Positions 37,301 through 45,450 of a DNA stretch of 64,000 bases are shown here, piece after piece. Position 1 is the first letter of the stretch, and every line of letters starts with the position of its first letter. The stretch is from Planktothrix sp. PCC 11201. Lineage in GTDB: Bacteria > Cyanobacteriota > Cyanobacteriia > Cyanobacteriales > Microcoleaceae. The notes beneath the pieces are model-generated. The model saw nothing but the letters and a program-made list of their open reading frames with translations, was not told where the DNA came from and did no database searches. Location: assembly GCF_900009135.1 (NCBI RefSeq), contig NZ_LT797710.1, positions 61,857 to 125,856 on the forward strand, written 5' to 3'. Made by a program: the position numbers and the translations under genes.

Positions 37301-38238
37301 TAAGCTTTGCCATTGATGATACGGGGGTGGGAATTGCGCCCACAGAAATTGAGAGTTTATTTCAGGTTTTTGTACAAGCCGAAGCCGGAAATAATTTGAG
37401 TCAAGGTACGGGTCTGGGTTTAGCCATTAGTCAAAAACTAATCCAACTTATGGGCGGTCAAATTCGGGTTAAAAGCACTTTAAACCGAGGGAGCACTTTT
37501 TTCTTTGAGATTGGTGTACAGTTACCTCAAGCCAAGTCCTTACCCTCAGAATCAATTATTGATCAAAGAGTAATTAGTTTAGCTCCCGGACAACCAACTT
37601 ACCGCATTCTTGTCGTCGAAGATTTAGAAGAAAATCGTCACTTGTTAGTCGATATCCTGACCTCAGTTGGTTTTCAGGTGAGGGAAGCAACCCAGGGCTT
37701 GGAGGCACTTTCGCTGTGGGAAAATTGGTTGCCACACTTGATTTTTATGGATCTGCGAATGCCGATCATAGATGGATATACTGCTACAAAACGCATTAGA
37801 GAAAACCCTAAGAGCCAAGAAACTGTTATTATTGCTTTAACTGCTAGTGTTTTTGAAGAAGATCGAGAGAAAGTTATTCTGACTGGCTGTAACGATTTTA
37901 TCAGCAAGCCATTTCAGCAGAGAGAAATTTTTGACAAACTCGCTAAATATTTGGGAGTGCAATATATTTACGAAGCCGAAGAACAAGCCCCCAAAAAACA
38001 ATTGGTTGAAACGCTTTCTGTAGAAGATATATCTATGATGTCTCCTCAGTGGTTAGAACAAATGTATCAAGCCGCATACTATCTCGATACTGAAGTAATG
38101 AACGAATTAATCTTACAAATTCCCGAATCTAAAGCCAGTTTATCCCAAGCACTAACTGATTACATCAATAACTTTAATTCTGACCGAATTATGGAGTTAA
38201 TTCAACCGTTGCTAGGGGAAGTAATAGGGAATAGCTAA
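34360..38238 (+). CDS. Hybrid sensor histidine kinase with membrane sensor, four PAS domains and receiver
   Basis: 1292 residues. An N-terminal membrane region (about 1-275) has seven or more hydrophobic segments. A short coiled coil (about 275-305) and four PAS/PAC units (about 305-430, 435-560, 565-690, 690-815) follow. The HisKA domain has phospho-His837 in MSHELRTPLNSILGF. The HATPase has NLLGNAIKFT, DDTGVGIAP and GTGLGLAIS. The receiver at about 1080-1200 has phospho-Asp1131 in MDLRMP. A helical tail from Met1227 (MSPQWLEQMYQAAYYLDTE) is also present in the shortened kinase at 48287. It is divergent from the c-di-GMP regulator 150 bp away, suggesting a signalling pair. Confidence 0.93.
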   Translation: MKNRTSQIAGLLVISISVIVLLGWQFNLSLLKSGFPSMTSTMKVNTALCFLSAGVSLILLSRPRPTQLYYRISQGLAGAIIFIGLLTLSGYLFGSDLKTNHGYIVSSETHDSGRMRINTAFNFVLMGVALFLLGRNRPWNIGLAQICSSVAALISLLALLGHLFHVDVLERFFLLSTGQAINSILAFFLLHIGILWLRPQEGFMQVLTSPLVGGVILRLLLPWAIVFPISLNLLTFQGQKLGWYNAEFGYSLRSIILVLTFSILLWVTARFLNQIDHQRQQAEVQLKKINQTLESLVTERTESLEKSQARFAGILEIANDAIISVDSTQHITLFNQGAEKIFGYKLEEVLGQPLSLLLPEQFRNAHHQHIQKFAQSSGKARRMGERGEIWGRRRNGTQFLAEASISRLEIGDETLFTVILRDISDRKQIETALRNSEEQFRHAFQDASIGMGILSMDGHWLKVNPALCQIVGYSPEELLTLTFEDITYPEDLEVDLNNRHQLLAGTLSTYQREKRYIHKQGHIVWILLNGSVVQDQQGNPLHIIAQIQDITARKEAQKTLELQSIIMNNMAGGVCLVKVPDLIIVYTNPKFDAMFGYAEGELSGQPVGVINYVDTRVTPDATVEDIATQLERDGEAKYEVYNRKKDGTLFWCRVHTSRFEHPEYGTVYVAVQQNITELRLAEQALQATTNRLNFLLNYSPVVIFSSRPDGDYGATFVSENIKDLLGYEPKAFLEDSEFWMNHLHPDDADQVFNGLANLFDDGFHFQEFRLLHADGNYRWVLEQVKLIRDQVGRPVEILGYLIDISDRKQFELELQQAKEAAEAANQAKSIFLANMSHELRTPLNSILGFTQLMSYESALPPSVQERLQIVNRSGKHLLDLINDILDLSKIESGRMTLNLSDFDLTNLLTSIQDLFQVKVQSKELQLIVERDPDLPKFVHTDEKKLYQVLVNLLGNAIKFTKQGSITLRVRVGQKETNFCRISFAIDDTGVGIAPTEIESLFQVFVQAEAGNNLSQGTGLGLAISQKLIQLMGGQIRVKSTLNRGSTFFFEIGVQLPQAKSLPSESIIDQRVISLAPGQPTYRILVVEDLEENRHLLVDILTSVGFQVREATQGLEALSLWENWLPHLIFMDLRMPIIDGYTATKRIRENPKSQETVIIALTASVFEEDREKVILTGCNDFISKPFQQREIFDKLAKYLGVQYIYEAEEQAPKKQLVETLSVEDISMMSPQWLEQMYQAAYYLDTEVMNELILQIPESKASLSQALTDYINNFNSDRIMELIQPLLGEVIGNS

Positions 38239-38270
38239 TTTATTTTGTTAATTTTATAATCAAATCTGTA

Positions 38271-38440
38271 TTAAATCAATAATAAAAACTGGTCAACTGT
38301 AATAATACTAATTGCTCGAAAAGGATTTAATACCAACAAATCCTTATCTCCTGTAATTATATAATCAGCGTTACCACTAACAGCCAATTCTAAATATTTA
38401 TTATCTTTGGGATCTCGGCATTCTTCTATTGATTTAAAAT
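38271..38440 (-). pseudogene. C-terminal fragment of a PIN-domain toxin
   Basis: Reading on the minus strand from about 38440 to TAA 38271 gives IEECRDPKDNKYLELAVSGN, then ADYIITGDKDLLVLNPF and IITVDQFLLLI. This is the C-terminal half of a PIN nuclease (COG1569 type) with the conserved DPKDN and TGDKDLL motifs. The N-terminal half, with the first catalytic Asp, is missing and there is no start codon, so it is a remnant. It touches the 3' end of the antitoxin gene in a different frame. Confidence 0.8.
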
Positions 38441-38668
38441 CTCCTCTAATATTTCAGGAGTTAAACCTCTAGCTATGGCTTTTCTACTAATATCATCCAT
38501 TAATTGCCCTAGGGTATCAACTTTTTCTGTTTGAATGGAGTTGATTTTTAGTTTCATTAATGTGGAAAATTTTAATTCAATTTGTTGCTTTTCTATGTCA
38601 CTTGCTTCCCGATAGGCTTGAGCAATTTCTTCTGGTACTTTAATCGTAATTTCTTGTAATTTATTCAT
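38426..38668 (-). CDS. Antitoxin-like protein of a decayed PIN toxin locus
   Basis: 80 residues: MNKLQEITIKVPEEIAQAYREAS, a helical middle ending MKLKINSIQTEKVDTLGQLMDDISRKA, and ARGLTPEILEEILNQ. Small cyanobacterial proteins of this shape commonly precede PIN toxins and act as antitoxins. The ORF is complete, but the toxin beside it is truncated, so any antitoxin role is now orphaned. Start ATG 38668. Confidence 0.75.
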   Translation of the reverse strand: MNKLQEITIKVPEEIAQAYREASDIEKQQIELKFSTLMKLKINSIQTEKVDTLGQLMDDISRKAIARGLTPEILEEILNQ

Positions 38669-38882
38669 AATTTGTTAAACCTCATCTTGCCTCTGATATT
38701 TATCGGATTTCCTCTGTTTTCGACCTTCTAAAATGTTAACATGAATTTATAGAAAATATTGACAGGGGTTAAAACCCCCTGAATTGCTTTTCATCTGGTG
38801 GTCTAAAGCCACTGAATTTTCAATCTCTGAGATATCTTCTATAATTAAAAGATTGTTCAGTATTCATTATTTCCCACTCGCC

Positions 38883-40133
38883 GTGACTACCACTCCCTTA
38901 CCTCCCAATCCCCAACGCCCCGCCACACAACGCCCAGACCTGCTCGGACGCTTCGGACAATTTGGAGGCAAATATGTCCCAGAAACCCTAATGCCTGCCT
39001 TAGCTGAACTGGAAACAGCCTATAACCATTATCGTCAAGATCCCGAATTCCAAGCCGAACTACAAAGTCTGCTGAAAGACTATGTGGGAAGACCTAGCCC
39101 CCTATATTTCGCCGAACGCCTGACCCAATATTATGCTAGACCCGACGGCAGCGGCCCACAAATTTATCTGAAACGGGAAGACCTCAACCACACCGGAGCC
39201 CATAAAATTAATAACGCCCTCGCCCAAGCCCTATTAGCCAAAAAAATGGGCAAACAGCGCATTATTGCGGAAACCGGGGCGGGTCAACATGGGGTAGCCA
39301 CGGCGACGGTTTGCGCCCGCTATGGCCTAGACTGCGTGATTTATATGGGCATTCACGACATGGAGCGTCAAGCCCTGAATGTGTTTAGAATGCGGCTATT
39401 AGGGGCGGAAGTGCGCCCGGTGGAAGCGGGTACCGGAACCTTAAAAGATGCCACTTCTGAAGCCATCCGCGACTGGGTAACTAACGTTGAGACCACCCAT
39501 TATATTCTGGGCTCCGTTGCCGGGCCACACCCCTACCCCATGATTGTTCGGGATTTCCATAATGTGATTGGGGTAGAAACCCGCGCCCAATGTTGGGAGA
39601 AATGGGGGGGTTTACCCGATATTTTGTTAGCCTGTGTTGGAGGTGGTTCTAACGCCATGGGGCTGTTTAATGAGTTTGTCCATGAAACCTCTGTGCGTCT
39701 GATCGGGGTCGAAGCTGCCGGGTCAGGGGTGGAAACGGGAAAACACGCCGCTACCCTCACCCATGGCCGGGTGGGAGTGTTACACGGAGCGATGAGTTAT
39801 CTATTACAGGATGATGATGGCCAAATCATGGAGGCCCATTCGATTAGTGCCGGGTTAGATTATCCCGGGGTGGGGCCAGAACATAGTTATTTAAAAGATT
39901 TGGGTCGGGCGGAATATTACAGTGTGACCGACCAGCAAGCGTTGGATGCGTTTCAACGGTTATCCCGTTTAGAAGGGATTATTCCCGCCTTGGAAACAGC
40001 CCATGCGATCGCCTATTTAGAAACCCTTTGTCCGCAATTGGAAGGCAGTCCTCGGATTATTTTAAATTGTTCAGGACGGGGGGATAAGGATGTTCAAACG
40101 GTACAAAAATTCCTGAATCATTCTAATAGTTAG
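38883..40133 (+). CDS. trpB: Tryptophan synthase beta chain
   Basis: 416 residues from a GTG at 38883 ([13 protein letters not shown]). The frame is open 33 codons further upstream, but those residues ([12 protein letters not shown]...) have no family likeness. TrpB markers are [19 protein letters not shown], the PLP lysine in [49 protein letters not shown] and [10 protein letters not shown]. It condenses indole with serine. trpA is not adjacent, which is usual in cyanobacteria. Confidence 0.95.
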   Translation: MTTTPLPPNPQRPATQRPDLLGRFGQFGGKYVPETLMPALAELETAYNHYRQDPEFQAELQSLLKDYVGRPSPLYFAERLTQYYARPDGSGPQIYLKREDLNHTGAHKINNALAQALLAKKMGKQRIIAETGAGQHGVATATVCARYGLDCVIYMGIHDMERQALNVFRMRLLGAEVRPVEAGTGTLKDATSEAIRDWVTNVETTHYILGSVAGPHPYPMIVRDFHNVIGVETRAQCWEKWGGLPDILLACVGGGSNAMGLFNEFVHETSVRLIGVEAAGSGVETGKHAATLTHGRVGVLHGAMSYLLQDDDGQIMEAHSISAGLDYPGVGPEHSYLKDLGRAEYYSVTDQQALDAFQRLSRLEGIIPALETAHAIAYLETLCPQLEGSPRIILNCSGRGDKDVQTVQKFLNHSNS

Positions 40134-40614
40134 CTGAAGTAAATTATTCACCGCTTAACATTTTTTGGGTGGGTGGTAATATGTCACCTACCCCTAGGGT
40201 TAATATCTTTGATCGCCCAATCAATATTAGTTTTTCTAATTTATCTAGGGGTATAATTTTATTTTTTAAAAGATTGTCAAGGAGTCATGACATTTTATTG
40301 AAAATTACTCTCAAATAGTTGACGAAATCATCGGGGTTCTGGTACACTATAAAATATACCTGCCAAGGGGTTGTTGTGTTTAAGAGCAAAAATAGCGTCT
40401 AAAACCCTGATTATTTCGTGAAATATCCGGTTTTTTTGCCCCAATTGCCAGCCTATCTTGCACGAATTTTAGGCAAAAAACTGGAAGTCCTAGAAAGGTA
40501 TCTTGACAAATGGTATGTTTTGTGCATCAAGCAGAAAAAGCGATCGCCATCTCCCAAAAACCTGTTTTTCCCCATCGCAACGATACTTTGTCAACCATAT
40601 TAAAAAAGCGAACA
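40134..40614. other. Intergenic region trpB to CAP lipoprotein gene
   Basis: 480 bp without a supported gene. An imperfect hairpin GGGTGGGTG...CACCTACCC (about 40167-40193) follows trpB and may end its transcript. A fragment of the AAATCCGGTTT repeat lies near 40420. A 61-codon frame at 40418 has no recognisable features and is not called. Confidence 0.5.
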
Positions 40615-41130
40615 ATGTTTAAGTTACCTGTAATGGGAATAGTCTTATTATTGGGAGGGTGTACATTTTTATCGAAAACTAACTTAATTTCTCCATCCTT
40701 ACCGGAGGTAAAACCCATTTTAGCTTCAACTCCTTCTAATCTTGAAAAATTAGAGTTATCGGTTTATCAGCAAGTCAATGAATATCGCAAATCTAAGAAT
40801 TTACCCCTGTTAAAACTTGACCCTAATATTAGTGAACAGTCTCGAATTCATAGCTATGCAATGGCTAATGGGAAAGTAGCTTTTGGTCATGGGGGTGCAG
40901 AAGCTCGGTTTCAAAAAATTAGTCAGTTTGTTCCTTGGCGAGAAATTGCGGAGAATGTGGCTTTTAATTCTGGTTATGTTGACCCAGGAAAAGAAGCTGT
41001 TAAAGGGTGGATAGAAAGTCCGGGTCATCAACGGAATATGGTGGGAAATTTTGACTTAACTGGAGTGGGTATTGTTAAAAATGCGAAGGGAGAGTATTAT
41101 TTTACTCAAATTTTCGTGAGAAAAAAATAG
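40615..41130 (+). CDS. CAP/SCP-domain lipoprotein
   Basis: 171 residues from ATG 40615. The N-terminus MFKLPVMGIVLLLGGCTF is a lipoprotein signal with lipobox LGGC (Cys16). The body is a CAP (SCP/PR-1) domain: VNEYRKSKNLPLLKLDPNISEQSRIHS, AFGHGGAEARF, EIAENVAFNSG, GWIESPGHQRNMVGNFDLTGVG and YYFTQIFV. The conserved His, Glu, Glu, His positions of the CAP cavity are present. Extracytoplasmic; function in bacteria is unclear. A longer frame from 40510 lacks family likeness and would hide the lipobox. Confidence 0.9.
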   Translation: MFKLPVMGIVLLLGGCTFLSKTNLISPSLPEVKPILASTPSNLEKLELSVYQQVNEYRKSKNLPLLKLDPNISEQSRIHSYAMANGKVAFGHGGAEARFQKISQFVPWREIAENVAFNSGYVDPGKEAVKGWIESPGHQRNMVGNFDLTGVGIVKNAKGEYYFTQIFVRKK

Positions 41131-41282
41131 GGTCAATAGGAGTTCTTGCTATTATTCTGAGAAGGGTTAAGTCTAATTTAACCACAAAGACACGAAGACA
41201 CAAAGAGGTTTAAAACCTTAACCCGCTCATTGCTATATTTGCCAAACTACGATAAAATCAATTAAAATTATTTTTAAATAAT

Positions 41283-41909
41283 ATGTCTAATTTTCAAGTT
41301 TGTGATGGGGATATTTCGGAAGCGTTATTATCCGAATATCTGACCGCAGATGCTTTAGCGGTAGATACGGAGACAATGGGTTTATTACCTTGGCGTGATC
41401 GCCTTTGCTTAATTCAAATTTGTGACCCTAAAGGTCAAGTGAGTGCGATTAGAATTGCTAAAGGTCAAAAAGAAGCCCCTAATTTAAAAAAACTCTTTGA
41501 AGCTCCTAATATTCTGAAGGTATTCCATTTTGCTCGATTTGATATTGCTACAATTCGTTATCATTTAGAGATTGAAGTTAATCCGATTTTCTGTACTAAA
41601 ATTGCGAGTAAATTGGTTAGAACTTACACGGGAAAACACGGACTCAAAGAGTTAGTCCAGGAATTAGAAAACGTCGAACTCGATAAAACCTCCCAAAGTT
41701 CCGACTGGGGAAATGCAATTAACTTATCAGAAAATCAATTAAATTATGCCGCCAATGATGTTCGCTATTTACTGAATGTACAGAAAAAGCTGGTTTCCAT
41801 GTTGGAGCGAGAAGACCGTTTAGAACTCGCACAACAATGTTTTTCCTGTTTACCTGTGCTTGTGACTTTGGATTTATTACAATTTAATGGTATTTTTGAA
41901 CATCATTAA
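41283..41909 (+). CDS. rnd: Ribonuclease D-like 3'-5' exonuclease
   Basis: 208 residues, only the DEDD exonuclease domain without HRDC domains. Motif I is ALAVDTETMGLLPWRDRLCLIQI (Asp, Glu), motif II is LKVFHFARFDIATI and motif III is ENQLNYAANDVRYLL (Tyr, Asp). All four acidic residues are visible. It probably trims tRNA or other structured RNA. Short RNase D forms of this kind are common in cyanobacteria. The symbol is by domain, not by proven orthology. Confidence 0.88.
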   Translation: MSNFQVCDGDISEALLSEYLTADALAVDTETMGLLPWRDRLCLIQICDPKGQVSAIRIAKGQKEAPNLKKLFEAPNILKVFHFARFDIATIRYHLEIEVNPIFCTKIASKLVRTYTGKHGLKELVQELENVELDKTSQSSDWGNAINLSENQLNYAANDVRYLLNVQKKLVSMLEREDRLELAQQCFSCLPVLVTLDLLQFNGIFEHH

Positions 41910-41931
41910 ATTTTAACGCCTAATTCTGGTT

Positions 41932-42280
41932 GGGATATTCTCAAAAAAAAATTCCCCCAACCGAAGTTGAAGGAAACCATCAGGGTGCATCTACTTTTGT
42001 TTATTCTGTTAGGATTGTTTCTGATCGGGATATTCTCAAAAAAAAATTCCCCCAACCGAAGTTGAAGGAAACCATCAGGGTGCATCTATTTTTGTTTATT
42101 CTGTTAGGATTGTTTCTGATCGGGATATTCTCAAAAAAAAATTCCCCCAACCGAAGTTGAAGGAAACCATCAGGGTGCATCTACTCTTACTTATTCCTTT
42201 AGGATTATTTCTGATCAGGATATTCTCAAAAAAAAATTCCCCCAATCTAAGTTGAAGGAAAATTATCGGGGTACATCTAT
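41932..42280. repeat. 95-bp tandem repeat, three full copies plus a decayed fourth
   Basis: Units start at 41932, 42027, 42122 and 42217, each beginning (G/A)GGATATTCTC with an A9-10 run and CCCCCAACCGAAGTTGAAGG. Units 1 and 2 are nearly identical; 3 and 4 diverge progressively (CAATCTAAG, AATTATCGGGG). Because 95 is not a multiple of three, the frame shifts between units. One unit would read KKKFPQPKLKETIRVHLFLF plus ILLGLFLIG, a membrane-helix-like peptide, so the unit may descend from a gene start. No ORF here is called. Confidence 0.9.
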
Positions 42281-42347
42281 AGCAGAAATGACCGAAACCC
42301 CTGATATGGCTTTGCTGCTATAGTTACGGTTGCTATCTTCTTCAGAA

Positions 42348-42432
42348 CGGAGAGGGGGGGATTCGAACCCCCGGAACCTTTCGGTTCACCTGATTTCAAG
42401 TCAGGCGCATTCGACCACTCTGCCACCTCTCC
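42348..42432 (-). tRNA. trnS: tRNA-Ser (UGA)
   Basis: On the minus strand the acceptor arm GGAGAGG pairs with CCTCTCC. The D-arm, the anticodon stem CCTGA/TCAGG with loop CTTGAAA (anticodon TGA), the long class II variable arm GAACCGAAAGGTTC and the T-arm GGGGGTTCGAATCCCCC are all present. No CCA is encoded. The long variable arm confirms serine. Confidence 0.97.
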
Positions 42433-42457
42433 AGTTGCTCATTGTTGAGCCAAACAA

Positions 42458-43372
42458 TTATAGCATAAATGATGATTGTGCCAAGCGCTGAGACAATAAT
42501 TCTGTTTCAACGACCTGGAAGTCCTCACCTACCCAAACTAACGACACTTCCGATACTTGATTTTGGTCTAAACTGACCAGCGAAAAATTCCGTTGCTTCC
42601 CTTGGGGGGTTTTTCTAATCCGACTCACACAGGCGGCATTCAGATAGACCGTCCCTTCTGGACTGGTTACTAACCGTTGACGCTGACGGGTTTTCGTATG
42701 GCGAAGGTGATGGTGCATATGACCAAAAGCGACTAAGGGAATGGTTTTACCCAGGGTGCGAGCATGGGCGATCGCTTCGGCCAAATCGGGATCACCATAA
42801 TCTCCCCCGATGGGGTTCCAATCCTTCCCGCAGGGAGCCTCTGCTGCCTCTCCTAACCCCGTGGGGCCGTTGTGACTTAAAAACAGAATCCGATCATAGG
42901 TCGCCGTTTCCACCGCCTGAATCATGCGTTGTGCGGATGCTGCAAAACCATCTACACCAAATCGCTCCTTGTAGAAATCGTGATATTTCCATTCTGGGCC
43001 CCCCCAACTGAAGGGACGGCCTCCGACCACGGTTAATTGCAAATCGGGAAAATCCCGTTTTCCGTAGCCTACATGATCCTCCCCAATCAGATCCAGTTGT
43101 TCTTGGACACGATCTTCTATTGTCCGATTATAGGGGCATTTTTGGCGTCCCCAGTCGGTGGCGGTGTACCAAGCGTCATGGTTGCCAAAAGCGACGGCTT
43201 TGGGGGTATCCACGGCGGCGATGGTTTTGACAACATCCACCGCCTCATTGCCAAAATCCCCCACAAATAGAACTAAATCAACCGCTAAAGACTTCAATGC
43301 TAGGGTGTCGGCCTGTTCCCATTGATCATGAACGTCTCCAACAACGGCAATTTTTAGGGGTTTGATATTCAC
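42458..43372 (-). CDS. Metallophosphoesterase, TIGR04168 family
   Basis: About 304 residues from a GTG at 43372 (MNIKPLKIAVVGDVHDQW). The frame is open 27 codons further upstream but the extra residues are unlike the family. Calcineurin-type motifs are GDVHDQ, FVGDFGNE, FGNHDAWY, LSHNGPTG and FGHMHHHLRH. These supply the Asp, His and Asn ligands for a two-metal centre. The family is found in cyanobacteria and plants; its substrate is not known. The gene follows tRNA-Ser in order but is upstream of it in transcription. Confidence 0.87.
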   Translation of the reverse strand: MNIKPLKIAVVGDVHDQWEQADTLALKSLAVDLVLFVGDFGNEAVDVVKTIAAVDTPKAVAFGNHDAWYTATDWGRQKCPYNRTIEDRVQEQLDLIGEDHVGYGKRDFPDLQLTVVGGRPFSWGGPEWKYHDFYKERFGVDGFAASAQRMIQAVETATYDRILFLSHNGPTGLGEAAEAPCGKDWNPIGGDYGDPDLAEAIAHARTLGKTIPLVAFGHMHHHLRHTKTRQRQRLVTSPEGTVYLNAACVSRIRKTPQGKQRNFSLVSLDQNQVSEVSLVWVGEDFQVVETELLSQRLAQSSFML

Positions 43373-43501
43373 AAGGATGATAGTTTCAAAGCTTCCTAAC
43401 CTAGAATAAGCAATTTTGGGGCAACGGTGAATCCCCATTTTTGGTGAATCCAACTATAATTAAACTACCCTGAACAATATTGAGAGTTCCGATAAGGTTC
43501 T

Positions 43502-44497
43502 ATGTTTACATCCACCCTTCCCGCGACAAACCGTTCCACTGTTGCCGATTTACCCGAGGATTTGTTTGCCGCCATTCAAGAGCTTAAGCAAAAATTAAAT
43601 GCGGTGATTTTGGCGCATTACTATCAAGATCCTGATATTCAAGATATTGCTGATTATATTGGAGATTCCCTGGGACTAGCGCGACAAGCGGCTCAGACCG
43701 ATGCCGATGTGATTGTTTTTGCTGGGGTTCACTTTATGGCGGAAACGGCTAAAATTTTGAATCCTGATAAGTTGGTATTGTTACCGGACTTGGATGCGGG
43801 GTGTTCTTTGGCTGAAAGTTGTCCGGCCGATGCTTTTGCTCAATTTAAAGCCAAATATCCCGATCATATTGTGGTGTCTTATATTAATTGTACCGCCGAA
43901 ATTAAGGCGATGAGTGATATTATTTGCACCAGTTCTAATGCGGTGGAGCTTGTCCGGCAAATTCCTGAAAATCAGCCGATTATTTTTGCGCCCGATCGCA
44001 ATTTAGGCCGATATGTGATGGCAGAAACGGGACGGGAAATGGTATTATGGGAGGGGGCTTGTATGGTGCATGAAAACTTCTCCCAGAAGAAGTTAGTGCA
44101 GCTAAAAATTGCACATCCCCAAGCGGAAATTATTGCCCATCCTGAATGCGAACTTCCGATTTTAGATCAGGCGGATTATATTGGTTCCACCACGGCATTA
44201 TTAAACTATGTCAAAAACAGTCCTAAGTTAAGTTTTATTGTGGCAACCGAGCCCGGAATTATTCATCAAATGGAGAAGGAAACCCAGGGAAAATCCTTTA
44301 TTCCTGCCCCACCCCTCAGTAGTTGTGCCTGTAATGAATGCCCGCATATGAGGTTAAATACCTTAGAAAAACTATATTTAGCGATGAAAAATTGTTCTCC
44401 CGAAATTACCCTTTCTGAAGAAATCCGAATTGCCGCTTTACGTCCGATTCAACGAATGTTAGAAATGAGTCAAAATATTAATGTTCCCAAGGGATAG
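43502..44497 (+). CDS. nadA: Quinolinate synthase
   Basis: 331 residues. It condenses iminoaspartate with dihydroxyacetone phosphate to give quinolinate in NAD synthesis, using a [4Fe-4S] cluster. Visible motifs are [56 protein letters not shown] (cluster Cys), ACMVHENFS and the C-terminal [20 protein letters not shown] with the last cluster Cys. Start ATG 43502; divergent from the phosphoesterase gene. Confidence 0.96.
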   Translation: MFTSTLPATNRSTVADLPEDLFAAIQELKQKLNAVILAHYYQDPDIQDIADYIGDSLGLARQAAQTDADVIVFAGVHFMAETAKILNPDKLVLLPDLDAGCSLAESCPADAFAQFKAKYPDHIVVSYINCTAEIKAMSDIICTSSNAVELVRQIPENQPIIFAPDRNLGRYVMAETGREMVLWEGACMVHENFSQKKLVQLKIAHPQAEIIAHPECELPILDQADYIGSTTALLNYVKNSPKLSFIVATEPGIIHQMEKETQGKSFIPAPPLSSCACNECPHMRLNTLEKLYLAMKNCSPEITLSEEIRIAALRPIQRMLEMSQNINVPKG

Positions 44498-44546
44498 GAA
44501 GGAGTCAGAAAAATCACAATTTTTGTCAAAATTGTAATATTCTATG

Positions 44547-44612
44547 GTAGGAGTTCGTTCTCTAAACCCGATTCGAGGTCTAGTTTAGAGAGTGAACTCC
44601 TACATTTTTTTT
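44547..44612. terminator. Strong rho-independent terminator after nadA
   Basis: A GTAGGAGTTC-TTCTCTAAAC arm pairs with GTTTAGAGAG-GAACTCCTAC around a short loop, followed by T8 at 44605-44612. The stem of about 20 bp is unusually long and perfect for a simple terminator, so it may be a small palindromic repeat serving as one. Confidence 0.8.
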
Positions 44613-44688
44613 CACGAATCACTTATGATTGCTATATAAAACCTAGATCAAAAATCTCCTTGCTGAATATTAAACGGATCAATAACTC

Positions 44689-45321
44689 ATGAATAAACAT
44701 TTAATTATTTTCACCCGCTACCCCGAACCCGGAAAAACAAAAACTAGGTTAATTCCGGTTGTGGGAGAAATTGGAGCCGCAAATTTGCATCGTCAAATGA
44801 CGGAAAAAACCTTAAATACAGCCCGACAATTACAAAAAATAGAGTCTCTGTCTATTGAAGTTAGATTTACTGGAGGCAATTTAGATGTGATGCAAAATTG
44901 GTTAGGAGCAGATTTAATTTATGATGCTCAAAGTTTTGGGGATTTGGGAAATCGGATGGGAAAAGCCTTTCAAATGGCATTTTATGAGAAAAAAAACCAG
45001 ATTCTCATGATTGGAACCGATTGCCCAGAACTAACTGTTGATATTTTATCTGAGGGATTTAAACTATTGCAAGATCATGATATTGTGATCGGCCCAGCCA
45101 AGGATGGGGGATATTATTTAATTGGTTTAAAACGTTATATTCCTGAATTATTTAAAGATATTGCTTGGGGAACAGCAACGGTTTGTGAGACGACCCTCAA
45201 GATTTGTGAAACCTTGAATTTATCCGTCGGTAAATTACCTGTATTATTAGATATTGATCGTCCTGAAGATTTAGTTTTTACTGAATTTAGCAATGAACAA
45301 TTAGGGTATTATGGCCTGTGA
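44689..45321 (+). CDS. DUF2064 / TIGR04282 glycosyltransferase-like protein
   Basis: 210 residues: HLIIFTRYPEPGKTKTRLIPVVGEIGAANLHRQM at the start, LIYDAQSFGDLGNRMGKAFQMAF, MIGTDCPELTVDIL with the DxD-like TDCPE, and VIGPAKDGGYYLIGLKR. This is the nucleotide-diphospho-sugar transferase-like family grouped under TIGR04282, some members of which are linked to arsenosugar synthesis. No arsenic genes are nearby, so the actual substrate is open. Confidence 0.87.
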   Translation: MNKHLIIFTRYPEPGKTKTRLIPVVGEIGAANLHRQMTEKTLNTARQLQKIESLSIEVRFTGGNLDVMQNWLGADLIYDAQSFGDLGNRMGKAFQMAFYEKKNQILMIGTDCPELTVDILSEGFKLLQDHDIVIGPAKDGGYYLIGLKRYIPELFKDIAWGTATVCETTLKICETLNLSVGKLPVLLDIDRPEDLVFTEFSNEQLGYYGL

Positions 45322-45450
45322 TGGCTATTTCCTAGAGATTGAGATTCCAGACTGACTCCCCAAAACCTAAGTAATCTGGGATGATGGAGGGAGTATTATG
45401 CGGCTATGTCATTCTAAATTAATACTGGGACTATTCGTGAGGCTAATGAT

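Noticed and set aside
41930..42160. 76-codon frame across the 95-bp repeat
   Set aside because: It exists only because the repeat unit shifts frame by two bases each time; it has no start context, no family likeness and no stable frame.
41932..42280. Possible CRISPR array
   Set aside because: The units are contiguous 95-bp tandem copies with no unique spacers, and no cas genes are present in the window.
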